A stretch of DNA of 61,111 bases, from contig NZRL01000144.1 of assembly GCA_002696205.1 (NCBI GenBank), positions 1 to 61,111 on the forward strand, in the 5' to 3' direction. Shown here in pieces: positions 8,487-20,000 of the stretch (within the stretch, counting starts at the first letter, position 1; the number at the start of each line of letters is the position of its first letter). The position numbers and the translations under genes were made by a program. The DNA comes from Rhodospirillaceae bacterium (GTDB taxonomy: Bacteria > Pseudomonadota > Alphaproteobacteria > Rhodospirillales > Casp-alpha2). The notes below the pieces were generated by a model, which was not told where the DNA came from, searched no databases, and was given only the letters and a program-made list of their open reading frames with translations.

Positions 8487-9740
8487 ATGTCCAGAATTCA
8501 GAACCCGTCCCTGCCCAAGGAAAAGATCAAGGTCCTCCTGCTGGAGGGCATTTCGCCGACCGCCTCCGCCATCTTCAAGGAGGCCGGTTATTCCAATGGC
8601 GAGCGGCTGAAAACCGCGCTGGACGGCGACGAATTGCATGAGAAGCTGAAGGATGTGCGCATCCTGGGAATCCGGTCGCGCACCCAGCTGACCAAGGAAG
8701 TCATCGACGCCGCGCCGTCGCTGATGGCGATCGGCTGCTTTTCCGTCGGCACCAATCAGATCGATCTGGAAGCCGCGCGCCAGAACGGGATTCCGGTCTT
8801 CAACGCGCCGTTCTCCAATACGCGGTCCGTCGCCGAGTTGACGATTGCCGAGATGATCATGTTGTTCCGCCGGACCTTTCCCCGCTCGCAAGCGGCGCAT
8901 GAAGGCGGTTGGGACAAGTCGGCGACGGCGTCCCGTGAAATCCGCGGCAAGACGCTGGGCATCATCGGCTACGGCAACATCGGCACGCAATTGGCCGTCC
9001 TGGCGGAAGCCATGGGCCTGCGGGTGATTTATCACGACCGCACGGACAAGCTGCGCCACGGCAATGTCGAGCCGGCCAAGAACCTGAAAGATCTTCTCAG
9101 CCAGTCCGATGTGGTCAGCCTGCACGTGCCGGAAACCCCGGACACCAAGGACATGATCGGCGAGGCCGAACTGCGCGCCATGAAGAAGGGGGCGTTCCTG
9201 ATCAACAACTCGCGCGGCACGGTGGTCGATATCCCGGCCCTGGCGGCGGCGTTGAAGGACGGCCATCTGGGCGGGGCCGCCGTGGACGTCTTCCCGAAAG
9301 AGCCGTCGTCCAATGACGAGGCCTTCGTCTCGCCCCTGCAGGGTCTGGACAACGTGATCCTGACGCCGCACGTCGGCGGCTCGACCGAGGAAGCCCAGGA
9401 ACGCATCGGCGAGGAAGTCGCCCGCAAGCTGGTCGAATATTCCGACGTGGGCTCGACCGAGGGCTCGGTCAACTTCCCGCAGGCGCAGTTGTCGCCCCGC
9501 CAGGGCGGCACCCGGTTCATCCAGGTGCAGCGCAACCTGCCCGGCGAATTGCAGCGCCTGAACGAAGTCTTCGCCCGCCACGACGTCAACATTGCCGCCC
9601 AGACCTATCAGACCGACGGCGAAATCGGTTACGTGGTGCTGGAGGCCGAAGGCGCCGTGGACGAAGCGGACAAGATCCTCGGTGATATTCGCGAACTGCC
9701 CGGCACGATCCGTGCGCGTCTGTTGAACCGGGTCGCCTGA
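8487..9740 (+). CDS. serA: D-3-phosphoglycerate dehydrogenase
   Basis: A 417-residue protein close to the 410 residues of the E. coli enzyme. The substrate segment has the R/E/H set (IRSRTQLT, and the C-terminal catalytic HVGGSTEEAQ). The NAD-binding motif is GIIGYGNIG followed by the signature VVSLHVPETPDTKDMIG and NNSRGTVVD. The last 75 residues form an ACT domain (QRNLPGELQRLNEVFA, IGYVVLEAE) for serine feedback inhibition. It catalyses the first committed step of serine synthesis. The ATG at 8487 gives the family-length N-terminus. Confidence 0.95.
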   Translation: MSRIQNPSLPKEKIKVLLLEGISPTASAIFKEAGYSNGERLKTALDGDELHEKLKDVRILGIRSRTQLTKEVIDAAPSLMAIGCFSVGTNQIDLEAARQNGIPVFNAPFSNTRSVAELTIAEMIMLFRRTFPRSQAAHEGGWDKSATASREIRGKTLGIIGYGNIGTQLAVLAEAMGLRVIYHDRTDKLRHGNVEPAKNLKDLLSQSDVVSLHVPETPDTKDMIGEAELRAMKKGAFLINNSRGTVVDIPALAAALKDGHLGGAAVDVFPKEPSSNDEAFVSPLQGLDNVILTPHVGGSTEEAQERIGEEVARKLVEYSDVGSTEGSVNFPQAQLSPRQGGTRFIQVQRNLPGELQRLNEVFARHDVNIAAQTYQTDGEIGYVVLEAEGAVDEADKILGDIRELPGTIRARLLNRVA

Positions 9741-9891
9741 CCCGGTTTCGCGGCCCCGCGCGAGGGGCGGTGCTCACGATCTTTTTGGCGATTTTCAGGC
9801 GCCCCGCACACGAACATGTCATTCGCGCGGGCGCGCGGTTTTGTGTACAATCCCGGCAATTTCCAACCTTTTTCCGCAGGGAGATATTGCC

Positions 9892-10530
9892 ATGCAATCC
9901 CTTACCCGCCGCCGCTTCGCGGTCTTTGCCGCTGCCTCGGTTCTGAGCGTTTCCGCCCTTTCGATCCCCCAATCCGCCACGGCCGAGCCGGTCGTCGGCA
10001 GCCCGGCGCCGACCTTCACCGGCACCGATACCAAGGGCAACACGGTGAACCTGTCCGACTACCTGGGTAAGACGGTGGTCCTGGAATGGACCAACCACGA
10101 TTGTCCGTTCGTGGTGAAACATTATTCCTCGGGCAACATGCAGATGACGCAGAAGAAGGCAGCCAACGACGGCGTCGTCTGGTTGTCCGTCATCTCTTCG
10201 GCACCGGGTGAACAAGGCAACGTGACGCCGGAGAAAGCCGATACCCTGACCGTCGAACGCGATGCCCATCCCGCGGCCGTGCTTTTGGATCCGTCGGGCG
10301 AGATCGGCCGCATGTACGGGGCCCGCACGACGCCGCATATGTTCATCATCGACCCCAAGGGCACGCTGACCTATCACGGCGCCATCGACAGCATCAAATC
10401 GGCGGACGTGCACGATATTCCCAAGGCGGAAAACTACGTGCTGAACGCGCTGGCCCAGATGAAGGCGGGCGAAGCGGTCAAACCGCAGGGCACGCGGCCC
10501 TACGGCTGCAGCGTCAAATACGGCTCGTAA
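9892..10530 (+). CDS. Exported redoxin / peroxiredoxin-like protein
   Basis: A 212-residue protein with a signal peptide (residues 1 to about 31, ending ATA-EP). The thioredoxin fold follows, with NHDCPFVVKHY as the active-site segment. This single-cysteine CPFV motif is typical of the PRX_like1/AhpC-TSA-type redoxins rather than CxxC thioredoxins. Further features are the family segments WLSVISSAPGEQGN and PHMFIIDPKG. It probably handles peroxide or thiol redox in the periplasm. A second cysteine (YGCSVKY) near the C-terminus might be the resolving thiol. A strong terminator follows. Confidence 0.82.
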   Translation: MQSLTRRRFAVFAAASVLSVSALSIPQSATAEPVVGSPAPTFTGTDTKGNTVNLSDYLGKTVVLEWTNHDCPFVVKHYSSGNMQMTQKKAANDGVVWLSVISSAPGEQGNVTPEKADTLTVERDAHPAAVLLDPSGEIGRMYGARTTPHMFIIDPKGTLTYHGAIDSIKSADVHDIPKAENYVLNALAQMKAGEAVKPQGTRPYGCSVKYGS

Positions 10531-10579
10531 GTATGGGACGAGGCGCCGCGGCCCCAAGGGCCACGGCGCGGCAATCGAC

Positions 10580-10617
10580 AACGCCGGCGCGGGGCTTCCG
10601 CGCCGGCGTTTTTTGTT
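10580..10617 (+). terminator. Strong Rho-independent terminator
   Basis: A perfect 12-bp G+C-rich stem (10580-10591 with 10599-10610) with a 7-nt loop is followed by a T-run (GTTTTTTGTTT). It ends the redoxin transcript and lies just before the convergent hypothetical gene. Confidence 0.9.
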
Positions 10618-10641
10618 TCAGCGACGGGGGACGCGATCGCC

Positions 10642-11097
10642 TTAAAGGTCGAAGCCGCGCTTGAGCACGATCTGGTCATTGATCGCCAGGGCGTCCAGGC
10701 GCCAGCATTTCACTTCCTGCGGATCGGGGCAGACCATCCGCACCGCCGCGACGTAGGTATTCGGCACGGTCCTGTCGCTGATGAAGGCGCCGACCACGGC
10801 CCAGAAATTCGGCTCGTCCTGGGGGTGGAGCTGCGCCGGGTTGAATTGGATACGGTGAAAGCCGAGCGGCCCGTCCATGTACTGTTCGCGAACCAGATGC
10901 TGGGCCATGGCGACGACGGTGCGGGGGGCGGGGCCTGCGTCCTGTGACACGGGCGATCCGGCCTGGGCCGAGCCGATCATGGTAGGGCCGGTCCAGATAA
11001 AGGCGGCGAAAAGCAGGGCGGCGGCGCCGAGCGCGCGGACGGCCGCCGGGGCCGCGGGAAAAAGCGGGCGTTTGGTGCGAAGCGTTTCGATGACCAT
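10642..11097 (-). CDS. Hypothetical protein with N-terminal membrane/signal segment
   Basis: A 151-residue protein. The N-terminus has a basic start and a hydrophobic run (AVRALGAAALLFAAFIWTG), consistent with a signal peptide or anchor. The remainder has two cysteines (VRMVCPDP and VKCWRL) that may form a disulfide outside the cytoplasm. No family is recognised. A GGAGG motif lies about 15 bases before the start. Confidence 0.55.
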   Translation of the reverse strand: MVIETLRTKRPLFPAAPAAVRALGAAALLFAAFIWTGPTMIGSAQAGSPVSQDAGPAPRTVVAMAQHLVREQYMDGPLGFHRIQFNPAQLHPQDEPNFWAVVGAFISDRTVPNTYVAAVRMVCPDPQEVKCWRLDALAINDQIVLKRGFDL

Positions 11098-11527
11098 CGA
11101 ACGAACCGATCACCTCCCAGACAAGAGTGAAAAGAAGGTGCCGATTTCGGGGGGACGGTAGGGACCGAGCCCGGCACCACGGCGGGCCCTCCGGCGGGCC
11201 GCCCTGGTCATGGCGTTTCTGATCCCTACGACTGCTGCGCAAAACTTGTTCGGACGGTCTCGGACCGAGCGGCATTTTGTTGCAGTGCACAATCGTCTCA
11301 TATCGGGATCGCCCCGTCAATTCCGAGAGATTGCCATCGGATCGGCAGGTCGCCGGGAGGCGGCCATGGGAGGAGGTATTACTCACCCCATACTTTTTAT
11401 CGCCGGTTCCTCGTCTCCCGGTCAGCAGATTTTCACCCAGGCAATGCGTAGGTTCAGCGGACACCAACGGAAATGTGCGGCCGATCGCGGGCCGCGGCGA
11501 CGATCACCCTGTCTGTAAGGAGCCGAA
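11098..11527. other. 430-bp non-coding stretch upstream of the signalling cluster
   Basis: No convincing gene is visible on either strand. The stretch separates a minus-strand hypothetical gene from the plus-strand receiver gene, so it should hold divergent promoters. It contains a G+C-rich potential hairpin near 11180-11205. No known riboswitch or small RNA fold is recognised. Confidence 0.4.
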
Positions 11528-11902
11528 ATGGCCAATATTCTCGTAGTCGACGACGACAATGACCACCGCGCCTATGTCGTCCTGTTGCTCGAACGCCTGG
11601 GCCATTCGGCGACTCCGGCGGAAAACGGTGAACGATGCCTGACGATCCTGCGCCAACAGGATGTCGATATCATCATCACCGACATCTTCATGCCCGGTGC
11701 CGACGGTATCGAGTTGGTGACGGAATTGAACAAGCTGGGCTCCCGGATTCCCGTCCTCGGTATGACCGGCGGGTACAAAGGGGTGATCCGGCCCTATGAA
11801 AATCTTTTCGAAGTGCTGGCCAATGCCAAGGTCCTGCGCAAGCCGTTCGGCGCGCGCGACCTGGAATCGGCCTTAGAGGAGGCTTTGGCACATGCTGCTT
11901 GA
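11528..11902 (+). CDS. Single-domain response regulator (CheY-like)
   Basis: A 124-residue receiver domain with nothing after it. The acidic pocket is DDD at residues 8-10, the phosphoacceptor aspartate is in IITDIFMPG (about residue 57), the switch residue is T in LGMTGG, and the conserved lysine is in VLRKPF. It relays phosphate from a histidine kinase; with no DNA-binding output it would act by protein contact or as a phosphate sink. It overlaps the next gene by 11 nt and is the first gene of the signalling cluster. Confidence 0.92.
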   Translation: MANILVVDDDNDHRAYVVLLLERLGHSATPAENGERCLTILRQQDVDIIITDIFMPGADGIELVTELNKLGSRIPVLGMTGGYKGVIRPYENLFEVLANAKVLRKPFGARDLESALEEALAHAA

Positions 11903-12230
11903 TGATACGACCCCCGCGCAGGACACGGCCGCCGACCGGCGCATGGCGGCGATCGACCGTTTGCGCGCCGCCGTCGCCCGTCTCGAAGAGGAAAACCGCG
12001 ATCTTCGGGCCGAGGTCGGTGACTTCAAGGCGTCGATCGACGGGTTGGGCGATCGGGTGGAGGCGCTTGAGGCGACAGCCGAAGAATACCGTCTCGGCGT
12101 TTATGGGATGCGCGTATCCGCGTTGCGCCGTTCTGCCCTGCGCCTCGGCGAGACAGCCGACAACTGGCTGGATCGCTGCGCCGAAACGGCTGGCGATGGC
12201 GTCAAGGCAAAGGTCAAAACCGCCGCGTAA
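11892..12230 (+). CDS. Small coiled-coil protein
   Basis: A 112-residue protein that overlaps the upstream receiver gene by 11 nt, so the two are translationally linked. Residues about 20-65 form a clear heptad coiled coil (MAAIDRLRAAVARLEEEN, then LGDRVEALEATAEE). The C-terminal half is a basic amphipathic helix region. It has no catalytic motif. The tight link suggests it dimerises or tethers the receiver protein. Confidence 0.75.
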   Translation: MLLDDTTPAQDTAADRRMAAIDRLRAAVARLEEENRDLRAEVGDFKASIDGLGDRVEALEATAEEYRLGVYGMRVSALRRSALRLGETADNWLDRCAETAGDGVKAKVKTAA

Positions 12231-12288
12231 GACGCCCGAATACACGACACGCTTGGGGACATCGGAAACAAATAACCAAGAAGGGGAC

Positions 12289-13959
12289 ATGTCCGTGAAC
12301 TTCAATTCAGACAACCGGTCCGCGGGGCATCAGATTTCCGGCGGCGACGGCATCGTCTTCACGGTCGACGGCGAAGGCCGTTTCTTGATGACCCAGGCGA
12401 TGGCGGAACATATTTCAATCCCGGGCATTTCCGGCAATCAGCTGATGCTCCTGCAGGATCTTCTGTCCGGCGGCGACGCCGATGCCGTGGCGGGCCACCT
12501 GTCCGACGTGGTCAAATCCCACGAGGACGGCCTGACCCGTCGCCTGACGGTGCGTGACCGGCAGGGACGGCACCTCAGCCTGGGGCTCTCGCGCATGCCC
12601 GGCCTGGCGCCCGGTCGGCTGCTCTGCATGATCGACGAATGCAGCGCGCAACCGGCAACGCCCTTGTCGCCCCTTGAAACCAAACGGTCGGCGATTGCCG
12701 GCGAATTGCCGTCGCGCTCCGACGCCTATCGCCATGCCGCCGATCTGTTGGCGGATACGGGAATCATCGGCGACAGTTTCCAAATCATGATGGTCGGCCT
12801 GAACAAGCCGCGCAACGTGGCCGGGCCGGTGGGCGATGCGATCTGGTCCCGCCTGGTCGATTTGGCGGGCAAACGGCTGCAGGCTGTGGTCGGGATGCGC
12901 GGTCTGGTGGCCCGTTATTCGGACGCCACGTTCGCGGTGATCGATGGTCAGGACCGCGGTCCCTTGTTGCCGGAAATGGCCGCGGGATCGATCACCAGCA
13001 GCTTTGATCAGGCGTTCGAACTGGAAGGCATGCCGTTCTATCTGGGGATCAACGTCGGCATCGCCGACGCCGGCACCGGGGCTGCCGATATCGGGAAATG
13101 TTTTCGTTGCGCCGAACTGGCGTTGGAGGACGCCCGGAGGGCGGGCGCCGCGGTCCGCGAATGCTCGCCGGACATGATCGAAAGTGCCGGCGCCAACCTG
13201 CGGCTGGAACGGGATTTGCGCGAAGCTTTCGAATACGACGGCTTTGAATTGGACCTGCAGCCGAAGATCGATATCGCCGGCCGCGGGTACAGCGGCTTCG
13301 AAGCGTTGATCCGCTGGCGCCATCCGGAACGCGGCCTGATCGCGCCGGAAGAATTCATCCCGCTCGCCGAGGATACGGGTCTGATCGTGCCCATCACCGA
13401 TTGGGTGTTGCACGAGGTCTGCGCCTTGCTGCGCGCGCGGCGTGACGCGGGCAAGCAGCCGCTGCCGATTTCCATCAACGTGCCGCCGAGCCAGCTTCTC
13501 CACCGCGACGCCAAGGATTTCATGAAGGTTATCAACGCCTATGACGTTCCGCCGTCCCTGATCGAAATCGAATTGACGGAATCCATGGCGACGCGGGAGG
13601 TCGACCGGGGTATATCCATGATGTTGGCCTTGCGGTCCGCGGGCCTGCGGATATCGGTCGAGGATTTCGGTACCGGCTATTCCTCGCTGTCGCGATTGGC
13701 GCGCCTGCCGGTCAGCATCTTGAAGATCGACCGCTCCTTCGTCAGCGGCCTGCCGACCGACCGTCAGGCCTGCGAGGTCGTGACCGCGATTGCCCGGGTC
13801 GCCCATGCGCTGGACCTGGAAGTCGTCGCCGAAGGCGTCGAAAACAATGAACAGGCGGAGTTCCTGGCGGAGCACGGTGTCGACGTTGTGCAGGGGTTTC
13901 TGTTCTGTCCTCCGCTGCCGCCTGAGGAGGCGTTCCGGCTGGCTGATGCGGGGTTGTGA
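12289..13959 (+). CDS. EAL-domain c-di-GMP phosphodiesterase with degenerate GGDEF
   Basis: A 556-residue protein in three parts: a PAS-like N-terminus (about 1-120), a degenerate GGDEF domain (about 150-290) and a full EAL domain (about 305-550). The GGDEF signature is replaced by ARYSDATFAVI, so no cyclase activity is expected. EAL motifs are present: FEALIRW, the ELTES glutamate, KIDRSFV, VVAEGVE and QGFLF. The canonical DDFGTG reads EDFGTG, one conservative change next to the metal ligands. It would cleave c-di-GMP or act as a c-di-GMP sensor. The ATG at 12289 gives a clean N-terminus after the preceding gene. Confidence 0.88.
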   Translation: MSVNFNSDNRSAGHQISGGDGIVFTVDGEGRFLMTQAMAEHISIPGISGNQLMLLQDLLSGGDADAVAGHLSDVVKSHEDGLTRRLTVRDRQGRHLSLGLSRMPGLAPGRLLCMIDECSAQPATPLSPLETKRSAIAGELPSRSDAYRHAADLLADTGIIGDSFQIMMVGLNKPRNVAGPVGDAIWSRLVDLAGKRLQAVVGMRGLVARYSDATFAVIDGQDRGPLLPEMAAGSITSSFDQAFELEGMPFYLGINVGIADAGTGAADIGKCFRCAELALEDARRAGAAVRECSPDMIESAGANLRLERDLREAFEYDGFELDLQPKIDIAGRGYSGFEALIRWRHPERGLIAPEEFIPLAEDTGLIVPITDWVLHEVCALLRARRDAGKQPLPISINVPPSQLLHRDAKDFMKVINAYDVPPSLIEIELTESMATREVDRGISMMLALRSAGLRISVEDFGTGYSSLSRLARLPVSILKIDRSFVSGLPTDRQACEVVTAIARVAHALDLEVVAEGVENNEQAEFLAEHGVDVVQGFLFCPPLPPEEAFRLADAGL

Positions 13960-14042
13960 TGAAAAGAGTCGCGCCCGGACGTTTCTGGCGGGCAAGATAG
14001 GCAGCATGGGTTCGGCTGATTGAGCCTTCCGGGAGGAGGAAA

Positions 14043-17000
14043 ATGCCCAAGCCACCATCCGACAGGTCGAAGACACCACGCGGCCCCGACGGGCCCGGCG
14101 GCGATGGCGCGTCTTCGGACAGCCGTCTGCTGGATTTCGCGCGGGCCAGTGCCGATTGGTTCTGGGAAACCGATGCCGATGACCGGTTCACCTATGTTTC
14201 GGATCAGGTGTTTGAAGCGGCCGGCATCAAGCCGGAGCATTGCATCGGCGCCTCGCGGCGTGATCTTCAGACCGGCATTCAACAGGATGCGGTTTGGAAT
14301 GAATACGCCCGTATCGTTGCGGCGCGGGAGCCGTTTCGGGATTTCACCTTCACAAGTTCGGCCCCCGACGGCAGTACCTATCCGATTTCGATCAGCGGCG
14401 TGCCCGTGTTCGAGGGCGATCGCTTCATGGGATACCGCGGCATGGGGCGGCGGGTCTCCCAAGGGGAATTGATCGAACGCCTGGTGCGCAACATCGTCGA
14501 TGCGACCGCGCGATCCGTCGGCATCGAATTCCTGCGGCAGTTGGCGGCGGCCATGTGCCGGGAGATGGGTTTCGACAGCGTTCTGGTCGGTGGGGTGTCG
14601 CCCGATGGATCGTTCATGGAAACCCGCGCGGCCTTCATCGATGGTGAATTTCAGGACGGTTTCAGATATCGGCTGGACGGTTCGCCCTGTGCCGAAGTCG
14701 TTCGGGGGAACGTGATGTGCCTATACCCCCAAGGTGTGGCCGATGCCTTCCCCGACGATCCGCATCTGGCGGAAAACGGGATCGAAGGATACCTCGGGAT
14801 TCCGTTGATCGATGCGAACGGCGGCTGTCAGGGGTTGATCGTCGCGATGCGCCGGTCGGCGCTGGCGCTGGATGATTCCTGCAAGTCGGTTCTGGAGTTC
14901 TTCGCCGGGCGCGTGTCCGCGGAAATCGATCGCGTGCGCTCCGAGGAGACCATGCGCGGCAACGAAGCGCTGTTGTCCGCGATCGTCGACAACCTGCCGC
15001 ATGGGGTCACGGTCAAGACGCCGGACGGCCGTTATAAACTGATCAACAAGGAATTTTCCCGGCGCTACGGCGTGCCCCAGACCGAGGAACTCGGTTGGTC
15101 CAACGAAGAACGATTCCCCGAATGGGAAGCCTCCTGGGCCGCCTCCCGGGCCCAGGAAAAGGATGTCGCGGAATCGGGCGAAAACACTGTCCGGGAGCAG
15201 GACCGCGTATACGCCGACGGCACCGAACATCGCCTGGAAATCACCAAGTTTCCGATTACGGGGCGCGATGGGGACCTGCTTGCGGTCGGTGCGTTGGGCG
15301 TCGACATCACGGAACGCACGACGTGGGAGCGGGAGGCCCGCGAACGCGAGAGGGTGTTGAAGAACTACCATGCCGCCCTGGACCGGATCGTCGCCAGCGA
15401 AGCCATGGCGTCGCCGAATGCCGGTGATGCCTTCGCCCTTCTCACGCAGGTCGCGGCGAAAACGCTGGGTGTCGAACGTGTCAGCGTGTGGCGGGCCTGT
15501 CCGGAAATGACCTGTCTCGATTGTCTGGACATGTTCACGTTGAGCCAGGGCAGTCATGATCGGGGGTTGATCCTGGAACGGGACGCCTTCCCTCAGTATT
15601 TCAAGACGCTCCAGCAGACCGAAGTCATCGACGCCCACGATGCGGCCAATGACCCGCGGACGTTCGAGTTCGCAGAAGCCTATTTGGGCAAGCACGGGAT
15701 TTCCTCGCTCCTTGATACGTCGGTTCATATCGGCGGCGAATTGAAGGGTGTGCTTTGCCTGGAACATGTCGGCCCTGCGCGGCGATGGACGTTGGAGGAG
15801 CAGTCCTTGGCGCGTTCCCTGGCGGCGCTGACGTCGCTGATCATGGTTCGCGAGGAACAATTGGATGCCGAACGCGAACGGCAATCGATCGAACGCAGGT
15901 TCAGTGACGTGGTCAACGCCTTGCCCAGTTCCCTGTCGCTCAAGGACCGGGACCGTCGCTATGTCTTCGTCAACAAGATCTACGAGAAGAATTACGGGGT
16001 TTCCGCCGATGAGGCCCATGGCAAGACGATTGCCGAACTCGATCTGAACAACGACGAGATCCTTGCGTCCATCGAAGAAGAAGATCTTGCGGTTCTTGCG
16101 GAAGGCCGATCGATCACCAGGGAAGCGGTGCGTATTGCCCGCGACGGTACCGTGCGCGCGGCCTTGGTCTCCAAATTCCCGGTTTATGACGACGCCGGCG
16201 AGGTCGAATTGGTCGGTACCCTTTGGACCGACATCTCCGATCAGAAGGCCAACCAGAAGATTTTGGAAGATGCCCGCGCCCGCCTGCGCGCGATCACCGA
16301 TAACGTGCCGATCATTCTGTCGCTCAAGGGGCTGGACGGAAAGTACATGGAAGGCAACGCGGGTTTCGCGAAATGGCATGGTCTCAGGGTTCAGGAAGTG
16401 CCCGGCAAGACGTCGCGCGACGTGTTGAACCCGGGTCGGGCGGAAATCGTCGAGGCGCTGGATCAACGGGTGATCGAGACCGGTGAGGTCGTCGTCGAAG
16501 AAGCCGTCTCGGAGTTGCAACTCCGGCCGGACGGCAATCCGACGATCTTCCGGATGATCAAGTTCCCCGTCCACGACGGCGAAGGCAAGGTCATGGCCGT
16601 CGGTACGGCGATGACCGACATCACGGAACAGAAAGTCGCTCAACGCTCACTGGAAGAGGCCCGCGCCCGCCTGCTGGCGATCACCGAAAACGTGCCGATC
16701 ATGCTGGCCTTGAAAGACTTGGATGGCCACCTTCAGGCGGCGAACCCGGCGTTCGCGGCCTGGCATGGCATGGATGCCGAAGGGTTCGCCGGGTTGACGG
16801 CCAAAGATTATACGTTGCCGGCGCGCGCGGATGAAATTGCCGAGGTCGAACGCGAGGTGGTGGAAACCGGCGAGGTCATCACCCACGAACTCACGTCCCG
16901 GCGTAACTTCGACGCCGCCGGCCGGCCCCTGATCCTGCAGGTCATCAAGTTCCCCGTCCGTGACGCCGCCGGCCGCGTCTCCGGCGTCGGCACGGCGATG

Positions 17001-20000
17001 ACGGATATTACCGATCAGAAACGGGCGCTTCAGTCGCTCGAGGAAACGCAGGCCCGCCTGTTTGCGATCACCGACAACGTGCCGATCATGTTGTCGTTGA
17101 AGGACACCGACGGCGTTTTCCAATACTGCAATACGGAGTTCGCCGATTGGCACGGCATCAAGGCCGAAGAAATTTCGGGAAAACAATCGAGCGACATTAT
17201 TTTGCCCGAGCGCGCGGAGGCAGTCGTGGCCGAGGACCGCAAGGTTCTGGAGACCGGCGACGTCCTGGTGTTTGAAACAGAGTCCGTCCTCCACAAGGAT
17301 CGAAACGGTTACCCCGCGACCATTCGACAATTCAAATTTCCCGTCCGCGATAATGCGGGCACGGTTACCGGGGTCGGCACGGCCATTCTGGATATTTCCG
17401 ACGAACGGCGCGCCGAGCGGGCGCTGCAGGCACATCTGGAAAAACTCGAAGATATGATCGCCGACCGGACGGTCGAACTGACGCAGGAGGTGGCCGAGCG
17501 TAAACGCGCCGAGGACGAATTGCGCCGGTCCGAGGCGAACCTGCGTGCGGTTCTGGAGCGCAGCCCCGTCGGCGTCGCCATCGTCGCCCGCTCGCCGCGC
17601 CGCCGGCTGTTCGTCAACCAGAGTTTCCTGGATGCCTTCGGCGCCGCGTCCCTGGAAGAGATCGACGCGGTTCCCATGGTCGACACCTACGTCGATCCGG
17701 CGGACCTTGATCGCTTGGCGCGGTACTTCGACGAAAACGGCGGGGCGGATGCGGTCGAGGTCCGGCGCAAGCGCCTGGACGGGACACCGTTCTGGCTTCT
17801 GATGCATTCCCGGGTCGTCGAATTCGAAGGCGAGAAAGCGGCGCTGGTCTGGCATTACGACATCACCAAACGGAAAGAGATCGAAGAGACCCTGGCCCGC
17901 CAGGCGGAAATTCTCGAACAGACGGTGGCCGAGCGGACGCGGGAACTTCGTGAAAGCGAAAGCCTGGTCAATTCCATCATCGAACATCTGCCCGCCGGCA
18001 TCATGATCAAGAATGCGGACAGCAAACTGGAACGCGCGAATTCGATCTACACCCAATGGTATGGCGTTCCGTCGGGCGATCTGAACGCCTTGCGACAGGC
18101 GTTGGATGATTCCGCCCGCACGCCGGGTGACAAGGAAATCCGCATGCGTCACGAAACGGAAGTCATTTCGGAAGGGGAAATCCGAAGCCGCGAAGTCGAA
18201 CGGATGTTCGCCGACGGCCGCATCCATACGGTCAGCGTCTCCAATTTCCCGATCTTCGGTCAGGACGGCAAAGTCGTTCGGGTCGGTGCCGTCAGCATGG
18301 ACGTGACCGAGGAAGTCGAAGCCCGCAAGGCGTTGCAGCGCCATGAACGTTTGCTTCTGTCGTTGATCGACAACCTGCCGGTCGGTATCACGATGACCGA
18401 CCCGGACGAGCGCTACAATCTCGTGAACCAGACATTCTGCGATTGGTACGGGCTGGAGCGGGGCGACGTCGTCGGGAATGACATCGGCGGTCTTGCCGGG
18501 ATCATGAAGACGGACCCGGCGGAGATCCAGAACCAGGAAGACCTGGCCCGAACCGAAGGCATGATGCGGTCACGCGAGGTCGAACGCCCGCATGCCGACG
18601 GGCGCGTGCACAACCTGCTGATCACCAAGTATCCGTTCAAGGACGAAATCGGCAAGACCGTGGGTGTCGTCTCGGTCAGCGTCGATCTGACCGACTTGAG
18701 GGCGCGCGAGCGCCAATTGTCGACCCTGGTGGAAAACGTGCCGGGCATGGTCTTCCGCCACAAGGAAACGCGGGACGGCAATATCGAAATCCTGTTCCTG
18801 AGCGAGGGCGTCGACGACATCATCGGCCTTCCGGCGGACGTGGTCCGGGCACGGGTCAACGCAGGCGACATGCGCCTGACGTCGCCCGAAGACTGGGACG
18901 GCTACCGGGCCGAGTCGATCCGCTGCTTCCAGGCGGGCGTCCCCCTCGAATACACGTTCCGCATGGTCCGGCCCGACGGCGGGACGCGTTGGGTCGTCGA
19001 ACGCAGCCGCGCGGTCCAGACGCTTGATGACGGATGGATCGTCGAAGGGCTGGTTCTCGATGTGACCGAACAGAAACTGGCCGACGATGCATTGCGCCAA
19101 AACCAGGCCTGGCTGCGTGCGTTTACCGACAATCTGCCGATCTATCTGAACCTGAAGGACGAGGACGGCCGGTATCTGTTCGTCAACAAACACTTCGCCG
19201 ACGTCTGGAACACGACCGCCGACCGTCTTGTCGGGCGGCTGCGCGTCGATGTCTTCGATAAAGCACCCTCCGAGGTCTTGTCGGCGCATGACCGGGAGAT
19301 TCTGAAAACCCGGGAAGTGCACGATTTCGAATTCGAGGCACGCAGCCCCGCCTTGCAAGGGCGCATGTTGCGGATCATCAAGTTCCCGGTGACGGACGAC
19401 GACGGTGTGGTGCTGGGCGTCGGGTCGGCGTCGCTGGACATCACCGATCAGAAGCGGGCCGAGAATGAGATTCGTCAAAGTCAGGCATGGTTGCGGGCCT
19501 TTACGGACAATCTCCCGATCTACCTCAATCTGAAGGACCCGGAGGGGACCTATCTGTTCGTCAACAAGCTGTTCGCCGCGTCGCGCAACAAGACGCCGGA
19601 GCATTTCATCGGCAAGACCGTCGCCCAGGCATTTGACAGGGAGCCGGCCAAGGATCTGGCCGAATACGATCGGGGTGTCCTGGCCAGCGGCGATACCGTC
19701 GAATTCGAAGCCCCCGGGATCAGTGCGGAATTGCTGGGCCGAATTCTCCACTACATCAAGTTTCCGGTAACCGACCCGAACGGAAATATCATCGGCATCG
19801 GGACCGCGGCGATGGACGTCACCGACGAGAAGAACGCGGAGATCGCCATCCGGGAAAGCGAGGCCAAGCTCCAGGCGATCACCCAGAACGCGCCAATGCT
19901 TCTGAACCTGAAGGATCTCGACGGGCGATATCAGTTCGCCAACGACAGCTATTCCCAATGGGTCAACAAACCGATGTCCGAAATTCTGGGTAAGAAGACG

